Source: Glandiceps talaboti
Taxonomy: Eukaryota; Hemichordata; Enteropneusta; Spengelidae
Reading direction: 5' to 3'
NCBI RefSeq assembly: GCF_964340395.1
Contig: NC_135554.1
Coordinates: 22,601,592 to 22,665,591, forward strand
DNA length: 64,000 bases
Positions 1 to 15,500 of this stretch are shown here, one piece after another (position 1 is the stretch's first letter; each line of letters opens with the position of its first letter). Both the position numbers and the translations under genes were made by a program. The notes under the pieces were generated by a model. It did no database searches, was not told where the DNA came from, and saw nothing but the letters and a program-made list of their open reading frames with translations.

Positions 1-164
1 CAATGAACGAGGAACAAGTTTCAACTCATTTTCTTGGCAATTCCACAATAATGTATGCACATGTAATGACGCTTCAAACCCAGGAAATTTACTAAAATGT
101 CAATAGTTTTAAGAATATTGAATAAACACAAAACAGTTTTAATTTTCATACCTTAAAATCATAA

Positions 165-488
165 CAATCATGAGTGCGAGTGTGGCATACTTGGGGTATT
201 TGCCCGAGTGTGTGTGCAGTGTTCTCTGCGCCCGTACTTTCTTGAGCATAGCGAGTGAAAGTGCAGCAGAAAACACTGAGTGTAAGCACGAGTGCAAATA
301 CCCCTGAGTACCTACACTGGAACCCATGTGACATGGGGTTCTGTTATTATTACATATATTTATCTAAAACGGCAAATTTCCATTTAAAAAAAGTATAAAA
401 ATCATACATCTGACATTCACGAAAGTTTGTTTGTAGTGAACAGTCTCATACACATTTGCATATCAGTATGCAATAATGTTTTCAGTAA
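165..488 (+). repeat. Interspersed repeat R1, copy 1, with internal foldback
   Basis: The segment matches 44530-44834 in the same orientation. Shared stretches include GCAGTGTTCTCTGC, GTGCAGCAGAAAA, CCTGAGTACCTA and a common right end around GTATGCAATA...GTTTTCAG. Within it, 180-229 and about 263-320 are imperfect reverse complements (for example GGGGTATTTGC against GCAAATACCCC), so the left half can fold into a hairpin. Open frames on the minus strand here come from the hairpin. It looks like a non-autonomous DNA element or a structured SINE; no clear target duplication was found. Confidence 0.7.
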
Positions 489-970
489 TGAAAAATACCA
501 CTCGTATACGTGCACACCAGTGCAAGTAATATTTGGTACATATGTAAATAATGTACTTTTACCATGTTGAAATAATATCCCAGACTTAATACATGAAATA
601 AATGTACTACCCTGGTAAGTGTCAGAACGTCTGATGCCGTGTTTAACTATAATTTGGCATCGTTACATATATTGAAGGTAGTATGTAAAGACTCTTTGTT
701 GTGATGTGTGTCGGGTTACATGTACTTTAAAAGTGTATATCATATTAACACCCTGGAGTGAATGTAAACACTCATTTTTAACACCCGGGAGTGATATTTT
801 TAATGTCTACATTTGAATTATAAGTATGAATGCCAGAATTCGTCTCATTTCTAAGATACTATGATTTTCAGTTCATTATCCTATAAATGAATAAAGTGCT
901 TTTAATACAAATATCATTTAATTTGGAAATTTAGGTCTTTTCAGCAATCATACAGGTTGAGTGATATTAC
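489..970. other. AT-rich non-coding stretch
   Basis: No supported gene. The only structure seen is a short duplicated word about 33 bp apart (AACACCCTGGAGTGA at 747 and AACACCCGGGAGTGA near 780). If the minus-strand gene to the right continues, this is intron or 3' flank. Confidence 0.4.
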
Positions 971-1015
971 CTTGTCAGATGGTAGTGTTTGACTAGAACC
1001 ATTGCCATGGAAACA
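971..1015 (-). CDS. Candidate internal exon (45 nt) of minus-strand gene A
   Basis: Read on the minus strand, CCAG precedes the segment and CAAG|GTAATA ends it, giving 15 codons (CFHGNGSSQTLPSDK) with phase 0 at both ends. The acceptor lies about 60 nt downstream of a long pyrimidine run (complement of the G tract at 1078-1095), with no AG in between. Its phase matches the end of the exon at 1369-1212. The product is not recognised. Such a short exon is weak evidence alone; it is listed because position, order and phase agree with its neighbour. No further downstream exon was found before the window edge. Confidence 0.35.
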
Positions 1016-1211
1016 CTGGCCCGTTTTGTATTTATTACAGTATATTTTAATGAGATAGTAGAACCATGGTAACAAAGGAGGGGAGGGGGGGGGGGAATGA
1101 AAAGAGGGTCAGGTCCCGGGTCTGGTATGTCTGGTCTGGTATAGTTTTACAAAGCTTAGCTAGCCTTTACAAACTTGTAGCTATGATATGAGCGGAAATG
1201 TTCATTCATAC

Positions 1212-1369
1212 AGTAGTGTTATCCTTAAAGGCCCATGTTTTAATCCCAAGTTCTTGCATTAGTCCTCTCATATCATTGGATCGAACCACAAGGATTTGAT
1301 AGTAAATGTCATCATCTTTTGTTCTGGACCAACTTTTTCTAAGCTCTGCCAGACAACTGTTTTCCATAA
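1212..1369 (-). CDS. Candidate coding exon (158 nt) of minus-strand gene A
   Basis: On the minus strand the segment follows TCTAG and ends at ACT|GTATGA. It starts in phase 1 (two bases, then ATG GAA AAC AGT) and runs 52 open codons to a phase 0 end. The residues include SCLAELRKSWSRTKDDDIYY, then QILVVRSNDMRGLMQELG and IKTWAFKD. The mix of charged and hydrophobic residues, and base composition richer than the flanks, look like real protein. The two leading bases complete the codon left open by the exon at 1816-1730. An alternative acceptor at 1356 would break phase with that exon. The family is not recognised, and a TE-derived coding fragment is not excluded. A perfect Pol III B-box-like word (GGTTCGATCC, minus strand, 1287-1278) falls inside it and is read as coincidence. 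Confidence 0.5.
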
Positions 1370-1637
1370 CTAGATTTTAATCTAATTTGACAAAATTTGA
1401 CCTTTTAAATAAGAAACACTTCAGTTCAGTAATTAGCATATTATTGCAATTTCATAATCATGATATATACTTTAATTACCAATTTGTACAAAATTGCTTC
1501 ATTTTTCAAACAAAAAAAATGAGAAATGTATTGAAAATTTTTATTGAAGTTTTTATTGAATGCAAAATGTAAAACACTAGTAAGATTAATTACAAACACA
1601 AAAATTATAAAGAATACAGAAAAAATAGAACAGGACA

Positions 1638-1670
1638 GGGGAGGGGGCCAGGTGGGGGTGGGGGTGAGGG
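1638..1670 (+). other. G-quadruplex-forming motif
   Basis: Several runs of three to five Gs separated by one to four bases (GGGGAGGGGG, then GGTGGGGGTGGGGGTGAGGG). This meets the usual four-tract G-quadruplex pattern. On the minus strand it would be a C-rich stretch inside the presumed intron between the exons at 1816-1730 and 1369-1212. Confidence 0.6.
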
Positions 1671-1729
1671 CCTGGTAATTTACAAAACTTGAATTAAAAA
1701 ATGAATTCTGAAGATTAGAAAATACTTAC

Positions 1730-1816
1730 AAACAATACAATAAAGATTATAATATTCAGGGAAATGTCTTTTGAGTAATTCATCCTTCAGTCTTGCATTA
1801 TTGAAGAGTAAATATA
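1730..1816 (-). CDS. Candidate coding exon (87 nt) of minus-strand gene A
   Basis: On the minus strand an AG (GTTGAG) precedes it and the exon ends directly at a consensus donor GTAAGT. It holds 28 complete codons, YLLFN followed by NARLKDELLKRHFPEYY and NLYCIV, with phase 1 at both ends. The open frame stops just upstream of the acceptor, as expected for an exon in intronic DNA. The one leftover base plus the two leading bases of the exon at 1369-1212 make a phenylalanine codon. The amphipathic K/E-rich helix followed by a hydrophobic strand suggests a folded intracellular domain, but no family was recognised. Confidence 0.5.
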
Positions 1817-2099
1817 CTCAACAACCAAATTAACCTTTCATTGAAGAAAACCTTCTGTTTGACTGGGTTTCTCAAGAACATCAATTTCAGCATAAATTAA
1901 TTAATAATAATATTGACTTTGAACATTGAATGTGATTATAATATCTGTTGACCTCATAAAATAAGATAATTATATTTATTGATGGAGATGTAGAAATATT
2001 CTCTAAGGCAATTAAAAAAAAATGAAGACCTTGAACTTGTATTAGGAGTCAGGTCATTCTTATCATTTTGCCTTGAGGCTGATTTGATGAATATTTTAC

Positions 2100-2590
2100 T
2101 TTCTGATATTTATGACCCTAAAAATAATCGTAATATTTTTGAAAAACATGTATCGGGAATCATCATGATATTCTGTGATACCGTTATATCATTGTCATGG
2201 TTGCTGTATTAATATGTAAATTCTGTAATGTGTGACCCCTGACCCACAAAAAAAACCCCACAATATTTTGGAACATGTGCATTTGGAATTATCATTTATA
2301 CAGTTTTTATTCTATTGGCAACTTATCATAGATTTTGTGCTAGTTTGATGTATGAATATCTTAAATTCTGTAATTTGTGACCCTTACCCCCCCCCCCCCC
2401 ACCAATAAATAAAAATAAATTTAAAAAAAAAAAAAAAAAATTTAAAAATCCAAAAATATTTGGAAAAAGGTATTTGGAATTCTCATTCATATATTTTGGA
2501 TTCTGTTTGCAATTTATCGTACATTATTTATATTTAATTTTGTGATCCAAAAAATTATTCTTAATATTTGAAAAAATGTATACATGTATT
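2100..2590 (+). repeat. Degenerate tandem repeat, units about 130-190 bp
   Basis: Three diverged copies share the order AATATTT, a TTTGGAAT-like word, TTCATAT and ATTCTGT..CAA.TTATC. Examples are AATATTTTTGAAAAACATGT at 2132, AATATTTTGGAACATGTGCA at 2262 and the copy at 2455. A C14 run (2386-2400) and an A18 run near 2421 interrupt it. No coding potential seen. Confidence 0.55.
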
Positions 2591-2778
2591 TTCCTAATTT
2601 CGAAATTTTTGACAAATAGATATTGCACTTCCTATTTTGAGGGACCTCATCATCAAATTATTTCTGTAGCGATGTTGGATGTACTATTACAAAATTACAC
2701 TTTCAACAAAATTGAACTTTGACAATATTCTGATATTTCATGACCTTGGTAAATCAGAGCATGCTTTTTACATACAGA

Positions 2779-2902
2779 GGTCACTTGAGGACAAGTAAAT
2801 TGAGGACTAGACGACTGTCTGCCCATGTTTATCCGCTAAATACGCCTGTCAATGTGACGCCATCACGGCGAGTTTGTGTCAAGTCCAAGCCTGGCTGAAT
2901 GA
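2779..2902. other. CpG-bearing islet, possible exon, strand unclear
   Basis: This stretch is richer in GC and CpG than its surroundings and is open on both strands between good splice signals. Plus strand: after TTTTTACATACAG a frame reads GHLRTSKLRTRRLSAH, VYPLNTPVNVTPSRR and VCVKSKPG, then a stop. Minus strand: after TCTAATCATTCAG a phase 0 frame reads PGLDLTQTRRDGVTLTG before GTATTT, or ends at TAA four codons later. A consensus GTAAGT donor lies just beyond on the minus strand (2935-2930), which would leave an implausibly short intron if both minus features were used. Only one reading can be right, and it may be neither. Confidence 0.25.
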
Positions 2903-3941
2903 TTAGAACCAAAATAAAGATTAATTCCAGTACTTACAGGCAAGACAGGCCCACCTGACACCCAACACACTCTCTATATAGAAAATCACCTCCCACACAA
3001 AACCAACTGTGCCACTCTTTGTTCATTTCCAAAAATAGAAAAATTACAGACCGAGTTTCATTCCTAAGTTTTAATAGCACTATGCCCTCTATTCATAAAA
3101 TGAAACAAATTCTTTGTCAAAATGATCAAAATATGTTTTCTTGTCAGTCACCACAAGAAACAACACCAAATTTTGGTCGGTCACACCAAATTGATGTGCA
3201 TCCAATTAACTGAGAGGGTACACTCTTTAAAAATTGTGAAAAGTTGAATTTTGAAGAAAAAAATTGTATGCAGATACAATATGTCTAGGGCCTTCTTGTT
3301 ACTTTTGAGTTTACAAATACAAATAAACAGGATGTCATGTTCTGAAATCCACACAGAATCATATATACATAGAAATTAAAAAATAAATGAATAGATATAC
3401 ATAATTTAATAACTTTCAAATTTTCTCATCTTAATATCGTCCATTACATTTTTATTCCATTAACTTAACAACCACGTAAAGTTGTAATTCAATCTACATC
3501 CAATAAAATCACAAAATACAAAAAAAAAACCTATACATGACCCGGACCTTTCAAATGTACGGTGATATTGTGCTTAAATCTTATAGAAAAAAAATTAGAT
3601 ATGGATTTTTGATCAGCAGAATTCTAAATGTTATTGTCTAAATTACTGATAAAAATATTGATAATCTGTTTCTCACTTCCCCTTATGATTAAATAGAAAA
3701 AAGAGCCACCACCCACAAAAAGTATGATATGCAGAATTTCAAATATTGCCACTGACATTGTTCATAGAAGTAATGATATTGCACCCTATCTGTTTTTTTA
3801 TCTTTTCCGGGGGAAAACAAAGAACTGCGTGGGTGTCCCAGTTTTAAACTTTGAAATTCTGTAATTTATTGCTGGTAACTGTATTATATGATACTCTGTC
3901 ATTGTAATAGCCTGCATATAATGGAATAATGAATTTTGCAG
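2903..3941. other. AT-rich non-coding stretch
   Basis: Only short chance frames, one of 64 codons at 3019-3213 without splice context or protein-like composition. No repeat structure beyond A/T runs was seen. Confidence 0.4.
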
Positions 3942-4227
3942 GAGATTCGCCGGGCCGACCAATTTCGTTCACAACATAATGGAGAGTCCATTTCAGTCTA
4001 TAGGCTATATTGATGACAAAAACACCTCCAACTTCGATAAAATAATGACTTTTACTGTTTTAAGGTTTGAAGATCACATTGTACATTTGAACTCAACTTC
4101 AGTATTGGATAAAGTTAGACAACATTCACGTGAAACTCTTAACGTAGTCACACGCGGAGAAGCACTTCTGGGACTCTGTAAACATCTGACTTCAAGCCAA
4201 CTGTTTGAGACACTTGATAGTTGCTAA
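3942..4227 (+). CDS. Weak candidate exon after TTTTGCAG
   Basis: The acceptor AATTTTGCAG is followed by a CpG-rich 5' part (GAGATTCGCCGGGCCGACC) and a frame open to TAA at 4225. In phase 2 it reads RFAGPTNFVHNIMESPFQS, then IGYIDDKNTSNFDKI and onwards, about 94 residues. GPTNFVH is reminiscent of the start of CRIB-type Cdc42-binding motifs, but the downstream His/Val-Gly part of that motif is absent, so no function is assigned. In phase 0 a shorter frame (EIRRADQFRSQHNGES) is also open. Only the first 50 bases have coding-like composition, so the exon may be shorter or unreal. Confidence 0.25.
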
Positions 4228-5517
4228 TGCTGCTCATTTTGACACTACAATTAACTCAATATTATGTAAATACAATTTCAAATTACACTCAATTATTGCT
4301 GGTTTTAAGTATCCTTTATTATCAAGTATTGAAACCATAGTGTTTGATAGAGTGCTTGTTTTAATACACATGTCACTTTTATACATACTGCACTCTGTTT
4401 CCATACATGTGTTTATATAGTGTCCCTGGATTTCAGTGACTTAGCGAGCTCAGAGACCAGTAACACATTTTGTAGCTGTTGGTTAGAAACAAGGAAGGCA
4501 GAATCTAGGGGCCAGTTGATACCACTTTTTTGCTTCAAAATGAAGTAGCTGGAAGTAGTGACTTTCATTTTATGAATCGGATGTCAGAAATGACAAGATG
4601 GCCTGCTACCCATGTTACTTTGTTCTCCATTAAACACCTGTTCGTGTTTTCTCCTCAAACTCTCTTCCATTTGTGTTTCCAGAATGTGCAACAATTTAGC
4701 TGATGACAGTTTAAACCACTTTCATAAAAATTATGCATTTAAGTCTTATTTTGGACACATTTTTTTTTCTAAAATGTTTACAAATAGTTGTTGTCTTTAG
4801 GTCAACAAAATATTGCTAAAAATCAATTTTTGCAATCTTTTCCCCAGAAAAAAATTGTGGGAAATTTGTGCACTTACACATAGCGGAGAACTAGCTGACC
4901 TGTTTATTTGTGATGTAGACTTTGATATCCACTGAACAAATTTACGATATTTTTTAAAAAAAATCTGTTTTCCTATAATTCATGTTTGGGGGTTCATTTT
5001 TATTTCAATCATAGACATAATGTAAATCTTGCAATCATTAGATAAGAATGGAAAAAACATGGAGTCTCACTCGCTATGAAATATGTTTCATTAATATTGT
5101 TTTTATGGAAAAAAAAGTTTAAAACAAGAATTTTTGGCGGGAAAGTGACACAATTTTATTGATTCATGCAAGAGTGTTAAGTCTGGAGGTATGTCAAAAA
5201 GCCAAAATTATTCAAAAATATTTGGTGGGAAAATGATTAATATTAAGAGAGGTCAACTTATCGAGCAATAATGATATTTGACTCAAAAAAATGACCTATC
5301 ATTCAGTTCAGTTGTACAGCTTTGCTTAGTCAGAAATCAAAATAGAGTATTATTTAAACAGTCAAATTTTACAAGTTCACTTGCACATGTGTTAATAATT
5401 ACTCAGCTGCTAAAACAAAACATGATCTGAAAATATTAAGATTCATTATAATTCATGTGCATTTCAGTGAATATTCCAACATGTACTTTCGATAGAAACC
5501 TTTCAAATTTAATTGTT
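4228..5517. other. Non-coding stretch
   Basis: No supported gene. Frames at 4205-4420 and 4612-4800 have AT-driven codons and no splice context. The word GGCGGGAAA at 5136-5144 is an E2F-type motif on the minus strand. Confidence 0.4.
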
Positions 5518-5815
5518 CAAGTTCAGCTGTATTTTAGTAGATATTTCACACAATAATAGATCTCTAGAAATTAATTTAGAAGTTCTTCAGTGGACTGAAA
5601 TCAGATCTCTACTCCAAATCAAGTTCATCTGTAGATCATTATAGATATTCCATTGCAAAATACAGAATTCATGAAATTTTGGAGTTCGTCACTGGAGTGA
5701 ATCAGAACTATACTCAAACACAAAAATAGAGCTCTATAAATTCAATTTTTTTTCAAGTTCATCCGTACTTGATATTTGATTACAAAAATAGAATACTAGA
5801 AATCCAATTTTGTAG
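5518..5815 (+). repeat. Degenerate tandem repeat, about 100-135 bp units
   Basis: Three copies start with CAAGTTCA[GT]C[TC]GTA at 5518, 5620 and 5754. Each continues with TAGATATT/TTGATATT, a C/A-rich middle, and AATAGA..CTAGAAAT or a relative. The surrounding sequence back to about 5340 shows fainter similarity. Confidence 0.5.
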
Positions 5816-6139
5816 CTTTGTTTTTATTTCAGTGCATAGACAGACGCCAAATTAATTGTTTTGTACTCCACTTTACTTACATTATCAATCTATTCCCGTC
5901 GTGTCAATAAGTTCAAACCATGATTCTGTTCAGGTCACGATCTTTTCGCACTTTTCCCTGACCCCAATTTCTACCTCTATGCATTAAAGTAGGCAGGGAG
6001 TCTAACAGGAGTGGCAGCTATCTCATTATTTAATAGACTCGCATAGAATATAACAATACTGTATAAGTACATCAAAGAGAACTCCCTGTCGCCGTTCTAA
6101 AACTAGTTTGTCGATGATTTGGCAGAAAAGAAACAAATC

Positions 6140-7000
6140 AATAGAAGATGGCCATTTGGTGTACTTAGAACAAAAAAACTAGCATAAGTGAACAAATTGT
6201 AATTAGTAGAAACAATAAGTATACAGGAAAAAGAATGCAAATCAGGGAATGATTATTTTGCTGTTAATTGCAAATCAATAAACACTTTATGAAAAAATAA
6301 TTTTAAATGGAACACAACCATCTGGGTTACTAAAAACAAAAAACTAGTAAACTGAATGAATTTTTATTAGTAACTGAAAAATTAAGTTTACAGTTTTATT
6401 ACATATTTAAAAAACATTAAAAATCAGGAAATATCTATTATGCTAAATAAATTAATAGCAAGGTATAAATGAACATTTTTGGAAAATTAATTTGAAAATT
6501 GGACATACTCGTTTGGCGTTCTAAGAAGAAAGAACTTGTGAACTGAACAAAAAGTAATTAATAGAAACATAAAGTATGTACTAAATAAAAATATTGAAAT
6601 TGACAATATTAATTTTGCTAAATAGATCAATTAATAACAAGCGTTTTATGAAAAAGTAATTGAAAATGAAACATTCATTTTAAATAGTGTACTAGAAATA
6701 AAAAAAAGTAGCAAACTGAACAAATTAGTTGAAACAATAGGTAGATATCTGAAAACAATAGCAAATCAGGGAATATTCTTTATGTTAATTTCAAATCAAT
6801 AGTTTATGAAAATATAACTTGAAATAGCCTGTAGCTTTTTGGCATAAGGAGAGCAAGGAACTAATAGACTTAATGTCTAAGCTGAAACCATCATTATACA
6901 CATGAAAACAACAGAAATTAGGAATATTTAATTTTGCAGACTATAAGTCAAAAGATTTAATATGACAAAATTAGATTGAATCAGAATAACAACAAATACA
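6140..7000 (+). repeat. Degenerate tandem array, about 155-190 bp units
   Basis: Five copies start near 6158, 6326, 6515, 6688 and 6842 with a GGTGTACT-like word followed by AGAACAAAAAACTAG and AAACTGAACAAA. They continue through GTAATTAGTAGAAACA, AAATCAGGGAATAT, TTTTGCT and AAATCAATA. Copies are strongly diverged. No coding potential. Confidence 0.6.
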
Positions 7001-8061
7001 TGCTCAGGCATAAAAATTGCTCATTTCAAATTGTCACAATGTGAAGCAAATTACAGAAAATAAATGATTCTTATTAGCATAAAAACAAAAGCAATCAAGT
7101 CACAGTTAAGTTTGTGATTGCAAATTAACAGTAATCGAAAAACAGGAAATTAACATTTCAATAAAAAAAGAAAGAAAGATAATTTGTAATTTATATCGTC
7201 GTGTAAATTTGAGTGAATTGCATAAAAACAAAAGAAACACAGCTAAAAAATGTGGACTTTATTTTGACTTTAAATTTTTTAAAATTACTTTGACCCCCAA
7301 GATAAGATACTCGTCAGTTACAATACTTCCGAGAGAGTTTGATGAGGTGTATAAGAAGTAAATGAAGACAATTGTAAGATAAATAGACAAGCACATTATA
7401 CAGACTGTACTGTTATAGACCTGATTTCTTTCCGGAATAAGATTTTTTTTTTTTAAAGTGACGCCACAGATGAGGCAAAGGCATAAAGGTGTATATGGAA
7501 ATAGAAGTAAATTGTTACCATTTTACTTTTTTGCATGCAAAAACAATGTTTAGGGTTGGGGGCTTAAACTAAGGTAGGTAGGGTTATTGGAAACTCATTA
7601 TTTTTTTTTAATTTGGCCTTATGTAGTGTAAATACAAGTGATGATACAATAAAAACAAAAGACCTCACAGGATGTATAATTTACACTGTAAACTAATTAA
7701 CCAAAACTAATGAATAATTGAATAAAAACAAAAGAAATAATTGTACGACTTTTAAGATAAATATGCATAAGAATGTAAACAGAAAGGGGTCAAAATGATT
7801 TTAAAATCGAAGCCAATATGTATGCAGACATCCTGTTAAGAAGTAAAAAAAAGCAATTTAACAACGTTAATTCGTGTTTCTGGAATTCTGATCATATACT
7901 AGTATGTCCTTCGTCTATTTCACAATTTGGATAGATTTAGTATTGCGTCCATTTCATACCATGGATTCAATTTCCCGACTTACATTACCAATTCCCTTCT
8001 AAATCACCGGAAACTGGTAAACAAGGCATAGATAGATTGATTTTCGTTCTGATGTGTATAG
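7001..8061. other. A-rich non-coding stretch
   Basis: No gene supported. The motif AAAACAAAAG recurs several times (near 7083, 7227, 7650, 7719), suggesting remnants of another diverged tandem array. Confidence 0.35.
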
Positions 8062-9060
8062 TAGTGATTATCAATGTTTTGAGCATCATCAACATTTTGT
8101 ATCACCAGAGCTGAGTGCCATCACTGATTTTAATATCAGGGCTTTAGCATCGATTGTTTTGATCGCATGACCAAGTGTTGTGAACATTTTCAATCTAAAG
8201 TTCATCAGCATGTCAAAAGTAAGGGATAATAAGCTGTTATCATCGTTTCAATATTCAGACCGAAATCAATATTTGCATATTTTGGCTGAGTGCCACTATA
8301 ATTTTGAAATATTTAAAGATAAAATTCATAAAAATTTGCCATTTTGCTCTAAGGTTGAGTTTCATTTCATTATTGAAGAATCGAGATGAGCATCAATGTT
8401 TTTTTTATACTTATTGTAATCAGATGTTTGAAATTAGGCTATGAGATTCGCCATTTTGGTGCCAAGTGTCCTAAGTATTTTGATATTGGGAATGAATATC
8501 TTCAGCATTTTAATATCAGGGCCTAGATTCATTTCAATATTGGGACTGAGCCTTGTCAGCATTTTGAAATAGGGTATGACAATTCACCAGTTTGGTATTA
8601 TGGCCAAGTTTCTTAACATATTGAAATTGGGAATGACTTTAATTCTAATATTGGGCCTGAATCTTGTCAGTATTTCAATACTGGACCTGTACCTTATCAG
8701 CATTTGATAGTTATTAGGGCCAACTGTTGTCAGTATTGTGGTACTGGAGCTCATCAGTTTTTCAATATTTAGGCCAGGTTTTATTTCAATATTAGGGCCA
8801 AGCATCGACAGTCATTATTGTGACTGAGTTTCATTCCAATAGTCATCGAACATCGTCAGTATTTTGATATTTAGGCTGAGTTTCATGTCAATATTTGGCC
8901 TGGCACATCGTCAGTATTTCGATATTTAGGCTGAGTTTCATGTCAACATTAGGCCTGGCACATCGTCAGTAGGCTGAGATTTATTTCGGTAGTGGGGCAA
9001 ATTCAAGCGTCATCAGCATTTGATATTCATGATATTAGGACAGAGACTGTTGTTGATCTC
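8062..9060 (+). repeat. Degenerate tandem array with a clear 55-bp core
   Basis: The words CATCGTCAGTATTT, GATATTTAGGCTGAGTTTCA and TGTCAA(T/C)ATT.GGCCTGGCA repeat at exactly 55 bp (8851, 8906, 8961). Upstream to about 8062, looser copies of TCAGCATTTTGATATCAGGG and GAGTTTCATTTCAATATT continue with variable spacing. The minus-strand frame at 8584-8805 only reads through the repeat. Confidence 0.7.
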
Positions 9061-11389
9061 ATAACACCTTGCTTGATTTAATTGTCAACTACAAAGCCAC
9101 GACAGCAAGGTGTCTTTGTAACATTATAGGAAGTTGAATAGAATCCCTAAACAATTACAGACACCGATTAGATTGGATTTAAGAAGAGTATAAAAGACAC
9201 CCCCCCCCCCCCATGGCAATTAATTCTACATAACTGATCATACAGAAACCATGACGATGAAGTTCCAATAAGTAAGTCATTGATGATGACTTTATTATGA
9301 ATACTGTAATGTGATGTGATGTGATGTGATGTGACAGTATAACTCTGCTGAAAGTGTGAATTTGAAAAACAATGAACCAGTAAAATTCATAGAAGTTTAC
9401 TGAGGTACAAAATGAGCCAAAGATTCAAAGTATTTTGAATTGAAACCACAGACATATGTTATATTGTTAAATTGCTTTAATCTTAAACTTTGAATCATAC
9501 ATCTTTATTATTATTTGCATATACTTTCCAACTATTTTATTATTTGATGTTTGCATTTCACAAAAAAAAAATGTTATTTCTCAGAAAACTGCAGAGTCGA
9601 AATAATCCAGCTCAAATAGAATCCAATATTAAATAAAGTCCTTTGTAAATTGTTTTGCTGAAAAAGAAAAAGAAAAACAAACTTTGTTATAATATAGACT
9701 TGATGGTTATAAATGAGATTAAATGAACAGAATCTAGAATTTTGCACTGTTAGTTGGTGGTATATTTACTCTACATATTGTCTCTATTGAATCCATGTAA
9801 TTGTCACTGGAACTACTTTTTGTATATTTCTTCTAATGTTTGACTTTTGTTTGTAGGTGATGGAACTTACATGCAATTTATTTAAAATAAAGTTTAAAAT
9901 TAGTCACAAAATTATAGACAAAAATGTTTGTTTTTAATTACCTTTTTTTAATCACAAGCTTGACATCAGTTCAATGAGTAGGAGCGTTACCATGACCCTA
10001 GTCTGAAACAAAGTTGAAAAGAGTAAAAAAAAAAGTTATAGAAAACAAATATTTATGTATTTCTATAAAGCGACTTACATGTCACAATTATAACATGAAT
10101 TCAATAAACAGAATTGTTACTAACTATAGTTTTCGTCTAAAATAAATATGAAAGGAATAAAAAATTTATGAAAAGCAAGAATATTTGTTGAACAATTTTT
10201 TTTTATATTTATTTATTAATCTTTCATATACAGACACCATTTCAGTGCATTAGCACTGTTCTCCCAAAGGAAACTGTAGCAAGATTACGTACACAGAAAA
10301 AAAGGGGGGGAAAAGGGGACAAACCAGGACAAAAAGTTACCGATGCACAGTGTACTTTAAAAGATATCCACCCACATTACCAGACTACATTCTAATTTGG
10401 GTGTGAAAAAAAGACTAAACAAAGATAACCAAAATATGATACTTTCCAACAGCAAGATCCTAGCTTTGATGGTGACAAGTTGATTAAAAGAAAAGGCAAA
10501 GCTACAAAATGTCGTACATAATAACATTAAAAAAACAACTATTATTTTTAGGTGGCAGAAGTTAATTACATTACGACAAAAAAAACTCCACAAAACAGGA
10601 ATTATAATGACATTTTGATTAAATGGTTATATTTGAAGGTGACAAAAGTTGATGAACACAAAATGACAATGCAAACAAAATCATAATGACAATTTTGAAA
10701 AGGTTAAATGGTCCTGATGAAATTAACTTTTTTTTGAAAGATTAATGGTAATGAACACAGCCCCATGCTGGTACATTTCAAAACTACATTGTTCGTCGTC
10801 TATTGCGTGGAAATTTACATACACTTTGTGCAATGTCAGTTGGTTTTTCTTTTGTCTCTAACAATACAAGTGGCAGTACTTTTCATCAGTTCACAATAAA
10901 AAAAAAATCAATGCCTTGTGTCAACAAAGAGATAAATATGGATATTGCAAGCATTAAAATCACTGTAGGAAGAGGGAGTAAATTGATCGGGAATTAAGTA
11001 CCATGGTCGTAACTCATGTAGTAGCAATGTTTAGTGAAATGGATTACATCTAAACTGGTTTTTAGTCCCATATTAGACTTAAATCCACATTTCTTTTGTT
11101 ATTTTCATTTAGGTTCATGACTGTCTGGCGCCAGCCAGTTTTGACGATGCTATTACTTCCAAACAATAAATCACATAACATGTCTCACAAGACTTAACTA
11201 CGTAATTTATAACTGTTAAGAAATAAACTATTGTCATCTGCACGTGTGGTTTACAGTTTTTTCCTATGGATTGCGTAGTGAACGGCATTCATGCAATATA
11301 TCTTAATGACAGCTATAAATCTATAAATCATGGTAAAGATTTAATCTTAATGAACATCCTGTAAAGAGTCTCTTTCCTGTTGTCAATGT
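9061..11389. other. Non-coding stretch
   Basis: No supported gene. It contains a C-run around 9200, the GTGAT run at 9309, homopolymer A/T runs and a G7 tract near 10304. The frame at 10803-10997 lacks splice or start context. Confidence 0.4.
9309..9334 (+). repeat. (GTGAT)5 microsatellite
   Basis: Five perfect GTGAT units in a row. Confidence 0.9.
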
Positions 11390-12650
<1,261 letters not shown>

Positions 12651-12709
12651 AGAATCTTGAAAATTGTATATTCTATCAACGAAAGAGAGGTGAAACAGAA
12701 AGATGAACA

Positions 12710-15175
<2,466 letters not shown>

Positions 15176-15180
<5 letters not shown>

Positions 15181-15500
15181 TTAGATGTCTGAGTACCAGA
15201 CAAGAGAAATGCATGAAATTGCAAAATTTTATACTGTAGGTATTTTCAGAGTTCTGTTGCTTTAAGATGTCCGAATTCCAGACTTGAACAAATGGTATAT
15301 GAATTTATTCAAAATATATACCACAGATATTTGTAGAGTTGGGTTGTTTTTAGAAGTCTGAGTTCCAGACATGAACAAATATGAATTTATGAAAAATATA
15401 TACCATAGATATTTCTAGAGTTGGGTTGTATTTAGATGTCCGAGTTCCAGACATGAAAAAATATATGAATTTATTCAAAATATATACTACAGATAGCTTT
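15176..15500 (+). repeat. Tandem repeat, four units of 82-87 bp
   Basis: Units begin TTAGATGTC[TC]GAGTTCCAGAC at about 15181, 15263, 15350 and 15432. They continue ATGAACAAAT.ATGAATTTAT, AAAATATATAC and CAGATATTTGTAGAGTTGGG. The last two units are the most alike. The minus-strand frame at 15350-15655 reads through the array. Confidence 0.8.

Noticed and set aside
1278-1287. Pol III B-box word (GGTTCGATCC on the minus strand) suggesting a tRNA-derived SINE
   Set aside because: No A-box at proper spacing or cloverleaf was found, and it falls inside a candidate coding exon.
3970-4010. CRIB-like GPTNFVH motif suggesting a Cdc42-binding protein
   Set aside because: The remainder of the CRIB consensus is missing and another frame is equally open, so no function was assigned.
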